Below the pieces are notes generated by a model. The model saw only the letters and a program-made list of their open reading frames with translations. It searched no databases and was not told the origin of the DNA. Shown piece by piece: positions 47,021 through 57,464 of a stretch of DNA of 64,000 nucleotides. Source of the stretch: Pseudomonas typographi (GTDB lineage: Bacteria; Pseudomonadota; Gammaproteobacteria; Pseudomonadales; Pseudomonadaceae); assembly GCF_014694385.1 (NCBI RefSeq), contig NZ_JAAOCA010000009.1:124001-188000 (forward strand), written 5' to 3'. A program made the translations under genes and the position numbers. Positions within the stretch are counted from its first letter, which is position 1; each line of letters begins with the position of its first letter.

Positions 47021-47813
47021 TGTCGCGAAACCCTGGGTACAGGCTCATGCCGCCGTCGATGAACAAGGTGGTGCCGTGCACGTAATCCGACAAATCACTG
47101 GCCAACCACACCACAGCGTTGGCCACATCCTGCGGCTCGCCGATCCGCCCATAGGGCACCAGCCCGAGTAAGCGCTTGCCGGCTTCGCCCTGGGTGGTCT
47201 CGGCATTGATGGCGGTGGCGATGGCCCCAGGTGCCACGGCGTTGACGCGAATGTGCTGCTCACCCACTTCTTGGGCGATGCTGCGCATCAACAGGTCGAT
47301 GCCCCCCTTGGAGGCGGCATAGTTGGCGTGGCCAGCCCAGGGAATCAACTGGTGCACCGAACTCATGTGGATGATCTTGCCGTGAGCGCGGCTCAGCCAT
47401 GGCCGCGGGCCCTGGCGCTTGAACTGGCGCAGCGCGGCCCGCGCGCACAGAAACTGGCCGGTGAGGTTAACCTGCAACACCGTGTTCCATTGCTCAAGGG
47501 TCATCTCGGTAATCGGCGCATCTTGCTGCAGGCCGGAATTGGCCACCAAGATGTCCAGCGCGCCGAAGGCATCGACCGTAGCGCCCAGCAGCGCTTCGAC
47601 ATCCTGCTCCTGGGACACATCGGCGCCCACGGCGATGGCTTGGCCACCTTGCTCGCGGATGCCCGCCGCCAGCGCTTCGGCAGGCTCGGCATGGCTGTGG
47701 TAGTTGATCACCACTTGCGCGCCGGCCGCCGCCAGGGCTTGGGCGCAGGCATAGCCCAAGCCCGAGCTGGCGCCGGTAACCAATGCCACTTGCTTGTCCA
47801 CTGAAATCTGCAT
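47013..47813 (-). CDS. SDR-family oxidoreductase (glucose 1-dehydrogenase-like)
   Basis: 266 residues from the ATG at 47813; a TTG two codons upstream also reads in frame. Classical SDR features are VTGASSGLGYACAQ (cofactor), SGLQ in place of NAG near 90, MSSVHQ, YAASKGG (catalytic Tyr/Lys) and a C-terminal FIDGGMSLYPGF typical of glucose 1-dehydrogenases. It is co-transcribed with the GH15 gene, so released glucose might be its substrate (inference). Confidence 0.85.
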   Translation of the reverse strand: MQISVDKQVALVTGASSGLGYACAQALAAAGAQVVINYHSHAEPAEALAAGIREQGGQAIAVGADVSQEQDVEALLGATVDAFGALDILVANSGLQQDAPITEMTLEQWNTVLQVNLTGQFLCARAALRQFKRQGPRPWLSRAHGKIIHMSSVHQLIPWAGHANYAASKGGIDLLMRSIAQEVGEQHIRVNAVAPGAIATAINAETTQGEAGKRLLGLVPYGRIGEPQDVANAVVWLASDLSDYVHGTTLFIDGGMSLYPGFRDNG

Positions 47814-47930
47814 CCGCAATTGCCCTTGCCATGGGTGATGTGCTGGTGACCGGTGGGCGCCGCACAGAGTTCAGCGCAAACCAATGGGCCCCGACCGGTG
47901 TCTTACCCTGACAACCCCAGGAGAACACTC

Positions 47931-48062
47931 ATGAGCGAACCCTCTAAACGCGAAGACCTCGACCATAAGCCCGAAAACGCAGGCAAAGTGGGCAGTGAAC
48001 ATAAGCGCCTGAACCGTCAAGGGGAAACCCAGCGCGAGCGCGAACCCAAGCAACCCGAGTAA
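47931..48062 (+). CDS. Small hydrophilic protein, probably stress-related
   Basis: 43 residues, very charged (MSEPSKREDLDHKPENAGKV), with AGGAG before the ATG at 47931. Low complexity, without Trp, Cys, Tyr or Phe. Short proteins of this kind occur next to stress and trehalose/glycan genes in pseudomonads. It has no recognised domain, so function is open. Confidence 0.6.
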   Translation: MSEPSKREDLDHKPENAGKVGSEHKRLNRQGETQREREPKQPE

Positions 48063-48092
48063 GCGGTGCCAGGCCCACGCAGTGCAGCGCCA

Positions 48093-49121
48093 TCAAGGTA
48101 GCGGCTCGCCGGCGTGGGCCAGGTTTTCCAGGAACGTCGCCAGTGCCACTTCCTCGGGCCTCAAGCCCTGGCGCTTGCGCGGCTTTGGCAGCTTGGCCAA
48201 CTCGCCCAGGGCGAAGTTCTCCAACACCGCCGGATGGATATAGCAGCGCCGGCACACGGCCGGCGTGTTGCCCAGTGCCCGCGCCACGTGCTTGACCATG
48301 TCGACGATATGGCGTTTGGCCTGGGGCTCGGGCTGCCAATGCAACTCGCGCAACATTGCCAGGGCCAAGGCCGACCCCGCCCAGGTGCGGTAGTCTTTAG
48401 CGGTAAAATCGCTGCCGTGTAGCGTTTTGAGGTATTCGTTCACGTCGTGAGAACTCACGTTATGCCGTTCGCCGTCATCGTCCAGGTATTGGAACAGGTG
48501 CTGCCCGGGAAGGTCTTGGCAACGCTTTACGATCCTTGCCAAACGTTTGTCGGTTACCTTAACCGCATGCTCCACACCGCTTTTGCCACGAAAGTGGAAC
48601 GTCAGCGCGCTGCCTTTGACCTGAACATGGTCATTGAGCAAGGTGGTCAGGCCATAGGAGTGGTTGTCCCGCGCATATTGGCTGTTGCCGATGCGGATCA
48701 GCGTCTGGTCCAGTAGTGTGATCACCAATGCCATGACCTTGTTGCGCGACAGCCCTGGCGTGGTCAGGTGCGCTTCGAGCTGCCGGCGTACCTTCGGCAG
48801 GCTCGCGCCGAAATCGCGCAGGCGCGCATATTTATCCGCGTCGCGTACCTCCCGCCAGCGCGGGTGGTAACGGTACTGCTTGCGCCCGCGCGCGTCGCGC
48901 CCGGTGGCCTGCAAGTGGCCTTGCGGGTCGGGGCAAATCCACACATCGGTATAGGCCGGCGGTATCGCCAGGGCGTTGATCTGCGCGATTCGTGCAGGGT
49001 CACGCAGGCGCCCCCCCTGGGCATCGAAATACGCGAAGTGCCCACGCAGTTTGCGCCGGGTCAGCCCTGGCTGGGCGTCGTCCACATAATGCAGGCCGGC
49101 GGGCAGGTCGAGGTCAGGCAT
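48093..49121 (-). CDS. DNA topoisomerase IB (poxvirus/bacterial type)
   Basis: 342 residues from the ATG at 49121, preceded by AAGGA; a longer frame upstream is unlikely. It matches bacterial topoisomerase IB: DVWICPDPQGHLQATGRDARGRKQYRYH (shortened motif region), RIGNSQYARDNHSYGLTTL, DFTAKDYRTWAGS and the nucleophile Tyr in CRRCYIHPAVL. It relaxes supercoils of either sign. Such genes sit in stress loci of many pseudomonads. Monocistronic. Confidence 0.93.
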   Translation of the reverse strand: MPDLDLPAGLHYVDDAQPGLTRRKLRGHFAYFDAQGGRLRDPARIAQINALAIPPAYTDVWICPDPQGHLQATGRDARGRKQYRYHPRWREVRDADKYARLRDFGASLPKVRRQLEAHLTTPGLSRNKVMALVITLLDQTLIRIGNSQYARDNHSYGLTTLLNDHVQVKGSALTFHFRGKSGVEHAVKVTDKRLARIVKRCQDLPGQHLFQYLDDDGERHNVSSHDVNEYLKTLHGSDFTAKDYRTWAGSALALAMLRELHWQPEPQAKRHIVDMVKHVARALGNTPAVCRRCYIHPAVLENFALGELAKLPKPRKRQGLRPEEVALATFLENLAHAGEPLP

Positions 49122-49206
49122 TAGCGATTTCCTTTTGTGTTTCAGGGGTTGACTGCTGAGCACTGGAAAAATCTTGGAAAGTATCCCGCTGGCTTGCGAA
49201 ACGGCC

Positions 49207-49255
49207 CTGTAGAGATTTCCCACATTCCTACAGCAATTGCTGAAAAGTCCTACAG
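49207..49255 (+). promoter_or_regulatory. CTACAG-type repeats upstream of the BvgA-like gene
   Basis: TTCCTACAG (49225-49233) and GTCCTACAG (49247-49255), 22 bp apart, plus inverted CTGTAG (49207-49212). TTCCTA/TTCCTACA is the known core of BvgA and EvgA binding sites, so autoregulation by the next gene is likely. Two helical turns separate the two direct copies. Confidence 0.55.
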
Positions 49256-49323
49256 AACACGGGGCCATGGGTTCTCCATAATCCTGCTCCCCCTATCACC
49301 GGTAGCGTGCCAAGGAGAGAGCC

Positions 49324-49950
49324 ATGTACCGAGCCCTGATCGTCGACGATCACCCTTTCATTCGTGCCAGTGTCGGGCTGTTGCTGGAGCAGCAGCGCGT
49401 GCAACTGGTGGCCGAGGCCGAGAATGGCCGCCAGGCCCTGGTGTTGGCCCGCGAGCATGTCCCAGACCTTGTGATCGTTGATTTATCCATGCCGCAGCTT
49501 GATGGCTTGACCGTTATCCACCGGCTGCAAGCTTTGCACTTGCCCATGCGGATCATGGTACTGACCTCGCAACCGGCGGAGTTCTATTCGATCCGCTGCC
49601 TGCGCGCCGGTGCCATGGCGTATGTGTCAAAAGGCGACGACCTAGGCGAGCTGCGCAACGCCGTGCAGGCGGTGATCAGTGGCTACAGCTACTTCCCCAG
49701 CGTGGCTTACAGCACGGTGAACCGCAACGAATTGAGCGGCAGCGAGCGGGATTCCCTGGCCTCTTTGAGCGACCGTGAGCTGATGGTGTTGCACCACTTG
49801 GCACGCGGTTACAACAACAAGGACACCGCCGCCAACCTGGCCCTGAGCATTAAAACGGTCAGCAGCTACAAGCACCGCTTGATGAACAAGCTGAAGGTCA
49901 ATTCACTGGTGGCCCTGGCGGATATCGCCAAGCGCCATGCGTTGTCCTGA
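49324..49950 (+). CDS. BvgA/EvgA-like response regulator
   Basis: 208 residues with AAGGAG before the ATG. The receiver (about 1-120) has the acidic pair in LIVDDHPFIR, phosphoacceptor in LVIVDLSMPQLDGL and a Lys in YVSKGDD. The LuxR-type HTH (about 145-205) reads LSDRELMVLHHLARGYNNKDTA then LSIKTVSSYKHRLMNKL. Length and pattern match the BvgA subgroup. It precedes the BvgS-like kinase by one base, and carries putative self-binding sites upstream. Confidence 0.9.
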   Translation: MYRALIVDDHPFIRASVGLLLEQQRVQLVAEAENGRQALVLAREHVPDLVIVDLSMPQLDGLTVIHRLQALHLPMRIMVLTSQPAEFYSIRCLRAGAMAYVSKGDDLGELRNAVQAVISGYSYFPSVAYSTVNRNELSGSERDSLASLSDRELMVLHHLARGYNNKDTAANLALSIKTVSSYKHRLMNKLKVNSLVALADIAKRHALS

Positions 49951-49951
49951 T

Positions 49952-52900
49952 ATGCGCCGCTTGATTTGGATGGGGCTGCTGTGGGGTTTGTGCGCAGGTT
50001 GGGCGGTACAGGGGGCGCCGTGCAAGTGAACAGCCGTTCGAAACTGCCCGCGGCGTTGACCGCCCGTATTTCGTTGGCCGCGGCAGACCGCCGTTGGCTG
50101 GCCCAGCGGCAGGTGTTGCGGGTGGGCGTTGCCGAGATTGAATACCCACCGTTCGACCTGGCCGGCGCGGGTGGTGATTACGAGGGAGTGAGCGCCGATG
50201 TGATTGCGGCGGTGGGCACGGTGCTGGGGTTGCAACTTGAGGTGGTGCGGCTGAACAACCGTGAGCAAGCATTCGACGCGTTGGTCGACGGGCGTATTGA
50301 TGTGATCGGCAGCGCCAATGCTTTCGAGGCCAGCCAGCATGGCACATTGCTGAGCACGCCCTACCTGCCTGACCAGGCCGCATTGGTGCGGCGCATCGAC
50401 GACGACCGCGAGCAAAAAACCGTGGGGCTGCGCCTGGCCATGCTGCCCGGCTACATGCCAGCCGGCCAGGTGGACGCGCTGTACCCACAGGCACACGTGC
50501 GCTACTACCCTTCGCTGCTGGCGGCGTTGGGCGCGGTGTCGTTCGGCCAAGCCGACGCGGTGCTGGGCAACGCCTTGGCGCTGCGTGCGCAGTTGAACCG
50601 CAGCCAACTGAATAACTTGCGCCTGGCGCAGTTTCCGGCGGCCGGTTCCAATGGGGTAGGGCTGGCCTTGAACCCGGCCAGCCCGGAGCTGGCGCGCTTG
50701 GTCGATGTGGCCCTCGACGGCTTGGGCGAGCCGCTGCGCCTGCAAGTATTGCGCAGTTGGGGGCTCAATACGATCGAAGCGCCCGCAGCGGCCCGCCTGC
50801 AACTGACCGAAGCCGAGCGCCAGTGGATCGCGCAGCACCCCAGCGTAAAGGTGGCGCTGAACAGCTTCTACGTGCCGGTGGCGTATTTCGATGACCAGGG
50901 CCACGTGCGCGGGATCGCCAGTGATGTGCTCAGCCGTGTGGCGCAATTGACCGGGCTGCGTTTCGAACCGGTGGCCGAACCGAACCTGCCCGGGTTGCTG
51001 GGGGCGTTGGAGCGCGGTGAGGTGGCCATGGCCGCCAGTGTACCGGCCACCGAGGTGCTGGGTGAACGCATGCGTTTCAGCCGGCACTGGTTGACCAGTA
51101 GCCAAGTGCTGGTCAGCCGCAGCGACGGGCCACCGCTTAAAGGGCTCGAGGACTTGGGCGGGCTTACCCTGGCCATACCGCAAAGCAGCCCTTCCTACAC
51201 CGCGGTACACGAACTGGCGCCTAGTGTGAAGCGGTACTTGGCCCTGGGCGATGCGGACTCCCTGTTGCAAGTGGCGCAAGGCCGCGCCGATGCCGCGTTG
51301 TTGCCATTGATCAGCGCACGCGCGTTGGTAGCCAGGGATTACAACGGCAAGTTGAAGATCGATACGCCCTTGCCACTCGCCCCGGTGCGCTACCGTTTCG
51401 CCCTGATGCCGGAGGCCGGAGCGCTCGCCGGCATTGTCGACAAGGCATTGCAAAGCCTCAGCGTGTCGGAACTCGAAGACATTAGCCAGCGCTGGCGTGG
51501 GGATATCACCGTGGGCGTGTCGCCCTGGCCGCGTTACGGTGTGGCGCTGATTGGTGGGCTGATCGCCGCCGTGTTGCTCTGCCTGCTGGCCCTGGGCTGG
51601 GTCGATTATCTGCGCCGGCAGATTCGCCGGCGTGAACTCGCCGAAGCCGCGCTCACCGACCAGTTGGAGTTCATGCGGGTGTTGATCGATGGCACGCCGC
51701 ACCCGTTATACGTGCGCGACCGCGATGGCCGCCTGCTCAACTGCAATGCCAGTTACTTGCAAGCGCTGAATGTCACCCGCGAGCAAGTGATAGGGCGCTG
51801 CGTCGGCGAAAGCGTGCCGTTGGCGCCTGGCCAGGGCCAACGGTTCGAACACCTTTCCCGCCAAGCGATGGCGGCCGGTGAACCGGTGGTGGGCGACCGC
51901 CGCTTGAGGTTGCGTGATGGCGAAGACCTGATCATCTACCACTGGCTGCTGCCGTACCGCGACCGAGACGGGCAAATCGCCGGCATCATTTGCGGGTGGG
52001 TCGATGTGACCGAGCGGCAAAGGCTTTATGAGCAGTTGCAGCAAGCCAAGGATGCGGCTGAGGCTGCGAACCAGGCCAAGTCGCGCTTTTTGGCCACTGC
52101 CAGCCACGAGATCCGTACCCCCATGAACGCCGTATTGGGCATGCTTGAATTGGCCCGGCGCCACGCCGAGCAAGGCCGGCTCAACTGCTTGGCGCTGGAC
52201 GTGGCTACCGAGGCGGCCAAGGGGCTGCTGGAGTTACTCAACGATGTGTTGGACATGACCCGGCTGGAGTCGGGGCACCTGGCCTTGCAGCCACACCCCT
52301 TGCGGCTAGACCGTTTGGTGGGTAACTGTGTGCAGTTGTTCCAGGCCCAGGCCCGGCAAAAGGGCATCACCCTGGCCTGGGATTGCCGCGGTACGCAGTG
52401 GGGCGTGTGTGCCGACCCGATGCGCTTGCGCCAGGTATTGAGCAACCTGCTGAGCAATGCGATCAAGTTCACGGAGCAGGGGCAGGTGCGCGTGCGCTTG
52501 TTGGGCGAAACCTGCGGCGACCAATTGCAGGTCACCTTGGTGGTCAGCGACACCGGCATCGGCATCCCCGAGCAAGAGCTGGCCAACCTTGGCCAGCCCT
52601 ATTGCCAGGCGAGTAACCATAGCCAGGCTGGGCGTGCCGGGGCGGGCCTCGGTTTGAGTATCTGCCAGCACCTGTGCCGGCTGATGGGTGGCCAATTACG
52701 CTTGCGCAGCCAACTGGGGCGGGGCACACGGGTGGAAGTGAACCTGCGGCTGGCCCAATGCGAAGTGCCCGGTGAGGTCGCCGCACCCGGTTGGCAAGAA
52801 CCGCTGCCGCAGGCGGCGCTGGATATTCTCGTGGTAGACGACTACTCGCCTAACCGCTTACTGCTTGATCAGCAGCTGCGCTACCTAGGCCACCGGGTGG

Positions 52901-53517
52901 TGTTGGCCAGCAGCGGGGCCGAGGGCCTTAAGGCGTGGTTGGGCGGGCACTTCGACCGTGTGATCTGCGATTGCAACATGCCTGGCATGGATGGCTATGA
53001 CATGGCCCGCGCGATCCGCCTGGAGGAGCGGCGCAAGGGCCTGGCGCCGGTCAGGGTGCTGGGTTGCACCGCCGACCCTGGCCCGGAACCGCCCCAGCGT
53101 TGCGCCGAGGCGGGCATGGATGCCTGTTTGCTCAAGCCGTTGGGGCTCAATGAGCTGGCCGAGGCGCTGGCCGCGCCAGCACCCGCACCTGCGGCCGCAT
53201 CGCCCGGCGGCGACGAAGGGGAGGTGTTCGATGCGCAGTCGTTAGGCCGCCTGGGTGGCGGCCGCGCCGAGGCCATCGATAACCTCAGGCACATGTTGCT
53301 GGAAACCTTGCAGGCGGATCTGGCCCTGTTGCAGGGCGGCGCAGACCACCGAGTGGTGCACCGGGTACTCGGCGGCGCGCGGATCGTGAAGGCTCAGGGG
53401 GTGATCGATGCCTGTGAGGCCGCCCAGCAGGACCCGGCCCAACTGCCACGCTTGCTAGCGGCGGTGCGCGGGTTGGTCGACGCGTTGCAGCGAACGGCCG
53501 GCGATAAAGCGGGGTAG
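49952..53517 (+). CDS. BvgS-like hybrid sensor kinase with a frameshift after the signal peptide
   Basis: The ATG at 49952 encodes a proper signal peptide (MRRLIWMGLLWGLCAGWAV) but hits a stop at 50027. The body of the protein runs in another frame, open from a TTG at 49966 to 53517. Adding one G to the GGGGG run at 50011-50015 restores a single open frame. The body has two periplasmic substrate-binding-like domains (about 50-265 and 294-510, numbering from 49966), a membrane helix (~525-547), PAS (~568-685), HisKA (ASHEIRTPMN, His ~713), HATPase (SDTGIGIPEQE), receiver (ILVVDDYSPNR; Asp in ICDCNMPGMDG) and a C-terminal Hpt-like part (VHRVLGGARIV). It could be a pseudogene, phase-variable, or a sequence error. 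Confidence 0.8.
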
Positions 53518-53594
53518 GGATGGCGCGGCAGGTGTTGAGGGCCTGAGCGGGCGCTGCGCTGTTGGGCTGTTCGGGCCGCAACCAGCGAGCGCCA

Positions 53595-55394
53595 TCATCC
53601 CTTGAGCATGCCGTGTAGGTAGCGGGCCAGGGCGTCCAGGGTGAAGGGTTTGCTGACGATGGCCATGCCAGCGTCTTGCATTTCGTCGGTCGTGGCGTCC
53701 TGGCCGACGTAGCCGGTCATGAACAACACTTTAATGCCGGGGCGTAAGCGCCGGGCGATTTCCGCCAACTGGCGGCCATTGGTGCCGGGTAGGCCCACAT
53801 CGGTGACGAGCAGGTCGATGCGCAGGTTCGACTCGAGCAACGGCACTGCAACGTCGGCATCGGCGGCCGGGTGACCTTGGTACCCCAGTTCGTCGAGCAG
53901 GTTGAGGATCAGCAAGCGCACGGCCGGATCATCTTCGACCACCAGCACGCTTTCGCCGCCTACCGCCACCGGCGCACGGGGCTCTTGCGCAGGGCTCGGA
54001 TCGAGCGAGGCAGGGTCGCGATGGCGCGGCAGCAACAGGTTCACCGTGGTGCCACTGCCAGCGTTGCTCTCAAGTATCACATGGCCGCCGCTTTGCTGGG
54101 CAAAACCGTAGATCATCGACAGGCCAAGGCCGGTGCCTTGGCCGGTAGGCTTGGTGGTGAAAAACGGCTCGAAGGCCTTGGCCCGCACACTCTCGGGCAT
54201 GCCCATACCATTATCGGAAACGCTCAGCATCACGTAAGGCCCTGGGCGTATGCGTTCCATCGGGGTGTTGTCGCGTGGCTCGCTCATCTGCAAGTTACGG
54301 CTGCTGATGCGTAGCGTGCCGCCCCCAGGCATGGCGTCGCGGGCATTGATCACCAGGTTGAGCAGGGCATTTTCAAGCTGGTTGGCGTCTGTTTCCACGG
54401 CCCACGTGTCCTCCTGCAAGGCCAGTTCCAGATGGATTTGTTCGCCGGTGGTGCGCAGCATTAATTCCCGCAGCATTAATATCAATGCATTGGGTTCTAC
54501 CCGCCGGCGGTCCAACGGCTGGCGGCGGGAGAACGCCAGCAGCCGATGGGTGAGGGCAGCGGCCCGTTGCGCCGAACCGGTCGCGGCATCTACGAAACGC
54601 CCCACCTCAGCGGCACGGCCGGCGTCGAGGTAGCGTTTGAGCAGGTCGAGGCTACCAATCACGCCCGTTAGCATGTTGTTGAAGTCATGGGCGATGCCGC
54701 CGGTCAGTTGCCCCACCGCTTCCATCTTCTGCGCATGGCGCAGCGCCTCTTCGCTGCGGGCATGCGCTTGCATTTCATCCTGTAGGCGCTGGTTCAGCTC
54801 GGCCAGCGCCTGGGTACGCTCGGCCACCCTTAGTTCGAGGTTTTCGTTGAGTTCCCGCAGCCGCTGCTCTTGTTGTTTGCGCTCGGTGATGTCCAGTGCC
54901 GCGCCCATGAAGCGTGCTGGCCGCCCATGTTTATCGCGCAGGCAGCGGCCATGGGCGAGCATCCAACGCCATTGTTCGGCGCCCTCTGCCTCGGCATTGC
55001 CGCGCAGGCGGTACTCCTGGCGGAAATCATCTTGGCCGTGCAAGCATGCGCGGATCTGCCGGGCCACACGGCCACGGTCATCCGGGTGCACCGCTTGCAG
55101 GTAATCGTCGATGGGCCGCCGGCCCGCTTCGCTCGGGTCTACCTGATGCATCAGGGCGAAGCGGCCATCCACCTCGAAACGGTCGGAGCGAATGTTCCAA
55201 TCCCAGGTGCCGACGCCCTCGCTGGCACTCAGCGCCGATTGCAGCCGCGCTTGGCAGGCTTCCAGTTCCACCGCCTGGGCCTGGCAAAGCAGGCGCAGTT
55301 GCTGGGCCAGGTGCGTACGCTCGGCGAGCCCGGCGCTGGCGCATAACGCGTCGAGTAGGGTGTCGGCGCCGGGCGCCAAGGTTGGATCATTCAT
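53595..55394 (-). CDS. PAS-domain hybrid sensor histidine kinase
   Basis: 599 residues, no membrane segment, so probably cytoplasmic. The N-terminal helix (1-55) leads to a PAS_3/PAC domain (about 60-175, [16 protein letters not shown]...[15 protein letters not shown]). A coiled coil follows, then HisKA ([17 protein letters not shown]), HATPase ([33 protein letters not shown]) and a receiver ([13 protein letters not shown]; Asp in [13 protein letters not shown]). The HDFNN type is common for kinases acting through a separate response regulator. It is convergent with the BvgS-like gene, partner unknown. Confidence 0.9.
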   Translation of the reverse strand: MNDPTLAPGADTLLDALCASAGLAERTHLAQQLRLLCQAQAVELEACQARLQSALSASEGVGTWDWNIRSDRFEVDGRFALMHQVDPSEAGRRPIDDYLQAVHPDDRGRVARQIRACLHGQDDFRQEYRLRGNAEAEGAEQWRWMLAHGRCLRDKHGRPARFMGAALDITERKQQEQRLRELNENLELRVAERTQALAELNQRLQDEMQAHARSEEALRHAQKMEAVGQLTGGIAHDFNNMLTGVIGSLDLLKRYLDAGRAAEVGRFVDAATGSAQRAAALTHRLLAFSRRQPLDRRRVEPNALILMLRELMLRTTGEQIHLELALQEDTWAVETDANQLENALLNLVINARDAMPGGGTLRISSRNLQMSEPRDNTPMERIRPGPYVMLSVSDNGMGMPESVRAKAFEPFFTTKPTGQGTGLGLSMIYGFAQQSGGHVILESNAGSGTTVNLLLPRHRDPASLDPSPAQEPRAPVAVGGESVLVVEDDPAVRLLILNLLDELGYQGHPAADADVAVPLLESNLRIDLLVTDVGLPGTNGRQLAEIARRLRPGIKVLFMTGYVGQDATTDEMQDAGMAIVSKPFTLDALARYLHGMLKG

Positions 55395-55478
55395 GCCTTG
55401 AACCTCTAGTTGCCTGTGGGCGGGTGAACCGCCAAGCTATACCTTAATCATCGATGACTGCCCACGGACACTACCGCT

Positions 55479-56642
55479 ATGGACCTTCAGGCCCTGTTGA
55501 AAATATTGGCCACGCAGGACGGCTCGGACCTTTACTTGGCGACCGGGGCGCCACCCTGTGCCAAGTTCAACGGCGTGCTGCGGCCCTTGGGCAGCGACCC
55601 GCTGCGCCCCGGCGATGTCGCGCAGGTTGCCGCCAGCATCATGGACGCCGAACAACGTGCCGATTTCGAAAAAGACTTGGAAATGAACCTGGCACTGTCG
55701 ATCAGTGGTGTCGGGCGTTTTCGGGTGAATGTCTTCAAACAGCGCGGCGAAGTGTCGATGGTGGTGCGCAACATCAAGCTGGAGATCCCGCGCTTCGAAG
55801 ACCTGAAGCTGCCACCGGTATTGCTCGAGGTGGTGCTGCGCACGCGGGGCTTGGTGCTGTTCGTGGGCGGCACCGGCTCCGGCAAGTCGACCTCGCTTGC
55901 GGCATTGATCGACCACCGCAACCGTACCAGCAGCGGGCATATCATTACTATCGAAGACCCGGTCGAATACATCCACCGCCATAAGAAGTGCATCATCAAC
56001 CAGCGCGAGGTGGGCGTCGACACCCGTAGCTTCCATGCCGCGTTGAAGAACACCCTGCGCCAGGCACCGGATGTGATCTTGATCGGCGAGGTCCGCGACC
56101 GTGAAACCATGGAGCACGCCCTGGCCTTCGCCGACACGGGCCACCTGGCGATCTCCACCCTGCACGCCAACAATGCCAACCAAGCGCTGGACCGCATTAT
56201 CAATTTCTTTCCGCAAGAGCGCCGCCCACAGTTGCTGCAAGACCTGGGTAACAACCTGCAGGCGTTCGTTTCCCAGCGGCTGGTCAAGACCATCGACAAC
56301 AAGCGCCGTGCGGCGGTGGAAGTGATGCTGGGCACGCCGACCATTCGCGACTTGATCCACCGTGGCGAGTTCGGCGAGCTCAAGGGCATCATGGAAAAAT
56401 CCACCAACCTGGGCATGCAAACCTTCGACCAGGCCCTTTACGCGCTGGTGGCCGAGGGCGCGATCAGCGAGGATGAAGCGCTGAAGAACGCGGACTCGGT
56501 GAACAACCTGCGCCTTCGCCTTAAATTGCGCCAGGGCGATGCCGGCGATAGCACCGGCACGCCGGCACCGCCGCGCGCCGCGGCTGAGCCGAGCCAGGCC
56601 GACTGGGGGCTGGTCGCCGACGACCCCGACGGCGAGGCTTGA
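55479..56642 (+). CDS. pilU: PilU-like type IV pilus retraction ATPase
   Basis: 387 residues. PilT/PilU family features are GGTGSGKSTSLAALI (Walker A), EDPVEYIHRHKKC (Asp box), LRQAPDVILIGEVRDRETM (Walker B) and GHLAISTLHANNANQALD (His box). The longer C-terminal tail (QGDAGDSTGTPAP... to the end) and NQREVGVDTRSF place it nearer PilU than PilT. It assists PilT in pilus retraction. It stands alone here, away from other pil genes. Confidence 0.85.
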   Translation: MDLQALLKILATQDGSDLYLATGAPPCAKFNGVLRPLGSDPLRPGDVAQVAASIMDAEQRADFEKDLEMNLALSISGVGRFRVNVFKQRGEVSMVVRNIKLEIPRFEDLKLPPVLLEVVLRTRGLVLFVGGTGSGKSTSLAALIDHRNRTSSGHIITIEDPVEYIHRHKKCIINQREVGVDTRSFHAALKNTLRQAPDVILIGEVRDRETMEHALAFADTGHLAISTLHANNANQALDRIINFFPQERRPQLLQDLGNNLQAFVSQRLVKTIDNKRRAAVEVMLGTPTIRDLIHRGEFGELKGIMEKSTNLGMQTFDQALYALVAEGAISEDEALKNADSVNNLRLRLKLRQGDAGDSTGTPAPPRAAAEPSQADWGLVADDPDGEA

Positions 56643-56662
56643 GCATGGGCTAGCGGGCTGTT

Positions 56663-57433
56663 TCACTGTGCCAGCCAGCCGCCGTCAATGTTCCAGGCGG
56701 CGCCACGCACCTGCTCGGCGGCGGCCCCGCACAAAAACAGCGCCAATTCGCCCAACTGCTGCGGCGTTACGAAGGCCTGTGAGGGTTGTTTTTCGGCCAA
56801 CAGTGCGGCGCGCGCCTGCTCAGCCGGTTCACCGGCGGCAATGCGGGCGTCGATCTGCTGCTGCACCAGTGGGGTGAGTACCCAGCCGGGGCATAGCGCA
56901 TTGCAGGTAATGCCGGTGCGCGCGGTTTCCAGTGCCACCACTTTGGTCAGGCCCAGCACCCCGTGCTTGGCCGCCACGTAGGCGGCCTTGCCGGCAGAGC
57001 CCACGCTGCCATGTACCGAGGCGATGTTGATGATCCGCCCCCAGTCGCGCGCCTGCATGGTTGGCAGGGCCAAGCGTGTGCAATGGAACACTGACGACAG
57101 GTTGAGCGCGATCACCGCATCCCAGCGTTCGACCGGGAACTGCTCAACCGGGGCCACGTACTGGATGCCGGCATTGTTGACCAAGATATCGACGCTGTAG
57201 AAGTCCCGCCGGGCATAGTCGAACAGCTCGACGATTTGCTGGGTATCGGTTAAGTCGGCGCCATGAAAACCGACCCGGCCGCCGTGGCGGGCAACATGGT
57301 TCACCGCCGCTTGGTTGTCGCCGAAGCCATTGAGTACCACATTCGCACCGGCATGGGCGAGTACATCGGCGATGCCTAAGCCGATGCCGCTGGTCGAGCC
57401 GGTGACCAAGGCGGTTTTGCCAGTCAATGCCAT
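56663..57433 (-). CDS. bdhA: D-3-hydroxybutyrate dehydrogenase
   Basis: 256 residues from the ATG at 57433, where SDR homology starts (MALTGKTALVTGSTSGIGLG). Catalytic residues are in NIASVHG and YVAAKHG. The lid segment AALLAEKQPSQAFVTPQQLG and the end AWNIDGGWLAQ are typical of 3-hydroxybutyrate dehydrogenase. It oxidises D-3-hydroxybutyrate to acetoacetate with NAD. It follows the aldo/keto reductase by 31 bp. Confidence 0.92.
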   Translation of the reverse strand: MALTGKTALVTGSTSGIGLGIADVLAHAGANVVLNGFGDNQAAVNHVARHGGRVGFHGADLTDTQQIVELFDYARRDFYSVDILVNNAGIQYVAPVEQFPVERWDAVIALNLSSVFHCTRLALPTMQARDWGRIINIASVHGSVGSAGKAAYVAAKHGVLGLTKVVALETARTGITCNALCPGWVLTPLVQQQIDARIAAGEPAEQARAALLAEKQPSQAFVTPQQLGELALFLCGAAAEQVRGAAWNIDGGWLAQ

Positions 57434-57464
57434 GTTGACCTCCTTATCTGGAACATCAGCATAG

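Noticed and set aside
49903..51702. 599-codon open frame on the minus strand
   Set aside because: It is antisense to the BvgS-like sensor, Gln/His/Arg-rich and without any motif, as is usual for reverse frames in high-GC genes.
55437..56666. 409-codon open frame on the minus strand
   Set aside because: Antisense to the PilU-like gene, which has full motif support.
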